Below are positions 37,227-37,956 of a stretch of DNA of 37,956 nucleotides, in pieces (within the stretch, counting starts at the first letter, position 1; every line of letters starts with the position of its first letter). The notes under the pieces were generated by a model. It worked only from the letters and a program-made list of their open reading frames with translations, had not been told where the DNA came from and searched no databases. Position numbers and translations under genes: made by a program. The DNA is from Chitinophagales bacterium. Lineage in GTDB: Bacteria > Bacteroidota > Bacteroidia > Chitinophagales > JADIYW01. The stretch spans positions 1 to 37,956 of the forward strand of contig JAMLHH010000031.1 in NCBI GenBank assembly GCA_023957215.1, read 5' to 3'.

Positions 37227-37956
37227 TCATCGTTCCTGATCAAAAACCAACTTCTCTATTCTTTCCAAGCGTTTTTCTAACTCTTCATTTATAGCCTTTA
37301 GTTTCTCATTTTCCTCACTCGGCTCCTGTACTGCTTTGACTAAAGGTACTGTAAATTCGGCATAGCGCAAGCCCATGATACTACTACTTTTATCCACTCC
37401 ACTAAAGTCATATCCTACTGCTTTTGCAGCTTTTTCTACATCTTGTGCTATAAATCCGCTGAACCGTATTTTTTCTATATCGTACTTCCCTTCCCAGTCT
37501 GTCGTATCTACTATACCCATTATTTCATTTTCGCGCCTGATATTAAAATTATAAGTCACCGGTTTTAATTTCATGATAAAACTCAGACCTTGCACATCCT
37601 GCTGTATATTTTCTTTGATGCGCTCATCAGAGAAATTTGACCATGCTGTTTGACCACCAATACTACTTACTGAGGTATTTCCAATTCTCACTTTATTGCT
37701 CGCATCTACTTTAGCATTATAACCGATGGCCGTGGCATTGGTTAGACCATCTCCGGTAATATCTGCACTCGTTCCTAAAGCTGTATTATTATTCCCTGTG
37801 ACATTGAATCGGAGTGCATTATAACCTATACCTGTATTATTACTCCCACTTCGGTTGTAATAAATAGACTGATAACCTACCCCCGTGTTTAACCCCCCAG
37901 TAGTATTATAATAAATAGACTGATACCCCATGACAACATTATCACTTCCTATTGTG
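37227..37956 (-). CDS. Tail-fibre/adhesin-like protein with C-terminal peptidase S74 chaperone domain (5' part outside the window)
   Basis: The minus-strand frame is open to the right edge, so at least 243 residues and more upstream belong to it; the first ATG in view (37931) is internal. The visible part starts with 17-residue repeats (GYQSIYYN-T-GxxNTG, three copies, 51 bp each) of the head-repeat kind found in trimeric fibres. A spacer and the intramolecular chaperone domain (WSNFSDERIKENIQ) follow. The Ser and Lys of SDERIK, five residues apart, match the self-cleavage dyad of S74 domains, with cleavage expected just before that Ser (codon 37631-37629). The end is a coiled coil (EENEKLKAINEELEKRLERI). 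Such proteins trimerise, then shed the chaperone. In Bacteroidota they are often chromosomal surface proteins rather than phage genes. Confidence 0.85.
   Translation of the reverse strand, partial: TIGSDNVVMGYQSIYYNTTGGLNTGVGYQSIYYNRSGSNNTGIGYNALRFNVTGNNNTALGTSADITGDGLTNATAIGYNAKVDASNKVRIGNTSVSSIGGQTAWSNFSDERIKENIQQDVQGLSFIMKLKPVTYNFNIRRENEIMGIVDTTDWEGKYDIEKIRFSGFIAQDVEKAAKAVGYDFSGVDKSSSIMGLRYAEFTVPLVKAVQEPSEENEKLKAINEELEKRLERIEKLVFDQER
37802..37954 (-). repeat. 51-bp tandem coding repeats in the S74-domain protein
   Basis: Three successive 17-codon units. The two copies nearest the right edge are almost identical at DNA level (AATAAATAGACTGATA recurs exactly 51 bp apart, near 37860 and 37911), while the third has diverged (GYNALRFN). 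This suggests recent unit duplication. Confidence 0.7.

Noticed and set aside
37227..37956. Prophage tail-fibre gene as evidence of a prophage
   Set aside because: Only this one gene has phage-like features. S74 domains also occur in cellular surface proteins, and no integrase, capsid, terminase or lysis gene is in the window.

Overview
The window is AT-rich chromosomal DNA from a member of the Bacteroidota. Evidence: several perfect or near-perfect copies of the phylum's promoter (TTG/TTTG about 18-19 nt upstream of TAnnTTTG), few Shine-Dalgarno sequences, a TonB-dependent receptor with an N-terminal carboxypeptidase-regulatory-like domain, a PD40/OmpA outer-membrane protein, and several signal peptides ending in -AQ. 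I cannot place it below phylum level. The genes are mostly housekeeping and envelope functions, with one respiratory accessory operon and a few decayed loci.

Layout. 1-5.9 kb (minus strand): a cation/proton antiporter with universal-stress-type C-terminus, broken by clustered frameshifts; a transglutaminase-like protein; a MacB/FtsX-type ABC permease; a Baeyer-Villiger-type flavin monooxygenase. 5.9-6.6 kb: a roughly 0.7 kb gene-free regulatory stretch with two CRP/FNR-family palindromes and a tandem 10-bp repeat. 6.6-10.5 kb (plus): a denitrification operon of outer-membrane porin, copper nitrite reductase NirK, NirV-like protein and SCO-type copper chaperone; the last three are predicted lipoproteins. 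10.5-16.3 kb: an MFS transporter, a multi-pass GT-C-like membrane protein, a truncated IS1634-type transposase start, a YdeI-like protein, tRNA-Leu(CAA) and the site-2 protease RseP. 16.5-24.3 kb (plus): a ferredoxin-NADP reductase-like flavoprotein paired with a 2Fe-2S ferredoxin, a TonB-dependent receptor interrupted by an in-frame TGA, and a 1012-residue PD40/coiled-coil/OmpA protein. 24.3-26.5 kb (minus): surE, a small membrane protein, lpxB and tRNA-Ala(GGC); lpxB ends inside the tRNA. 26.7-32.4 kb (plus): a DUF456 membrane protein, a coupled small-ORF/secreted-protein pair, an MltF-type lytic transglycosylase, a secreted thioredoxin-fold protein and a long-chain acyl-CoA ligase. 32.4-38 kb: an ECF sigma factor (minus), uvrA and a class IV aminotransferase (plus), a decayed segment, and the 3' part of a peptidase-S74 chaperone-containing protein (minus) running off the right edge.

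How the parts work together. The nir operon reads as a membrane-anchored nitrite-to-nitric-oxide module: the porin may admit a substrate or metal, SCO may load copper, and NirK reduces nitrite. A CRP/FNR-type site lies where an activator would sit (-41.5) and so favours the internal ATG of the porin gene. surE, the small membrane gene and lpxB form a tight operon. The most unusual points are the lpxB/tRNA-Ala overlap, three promoters so close to their start codons that leaderless mRNAs are predicted, the loss of the catalytic cysteines in the NirV-like protein, and three broken genes whose lesions may be real decay or sequence error. I found no CRISPR array, rRNA or intact mobile element, and no wholly unknown multi-gene system.
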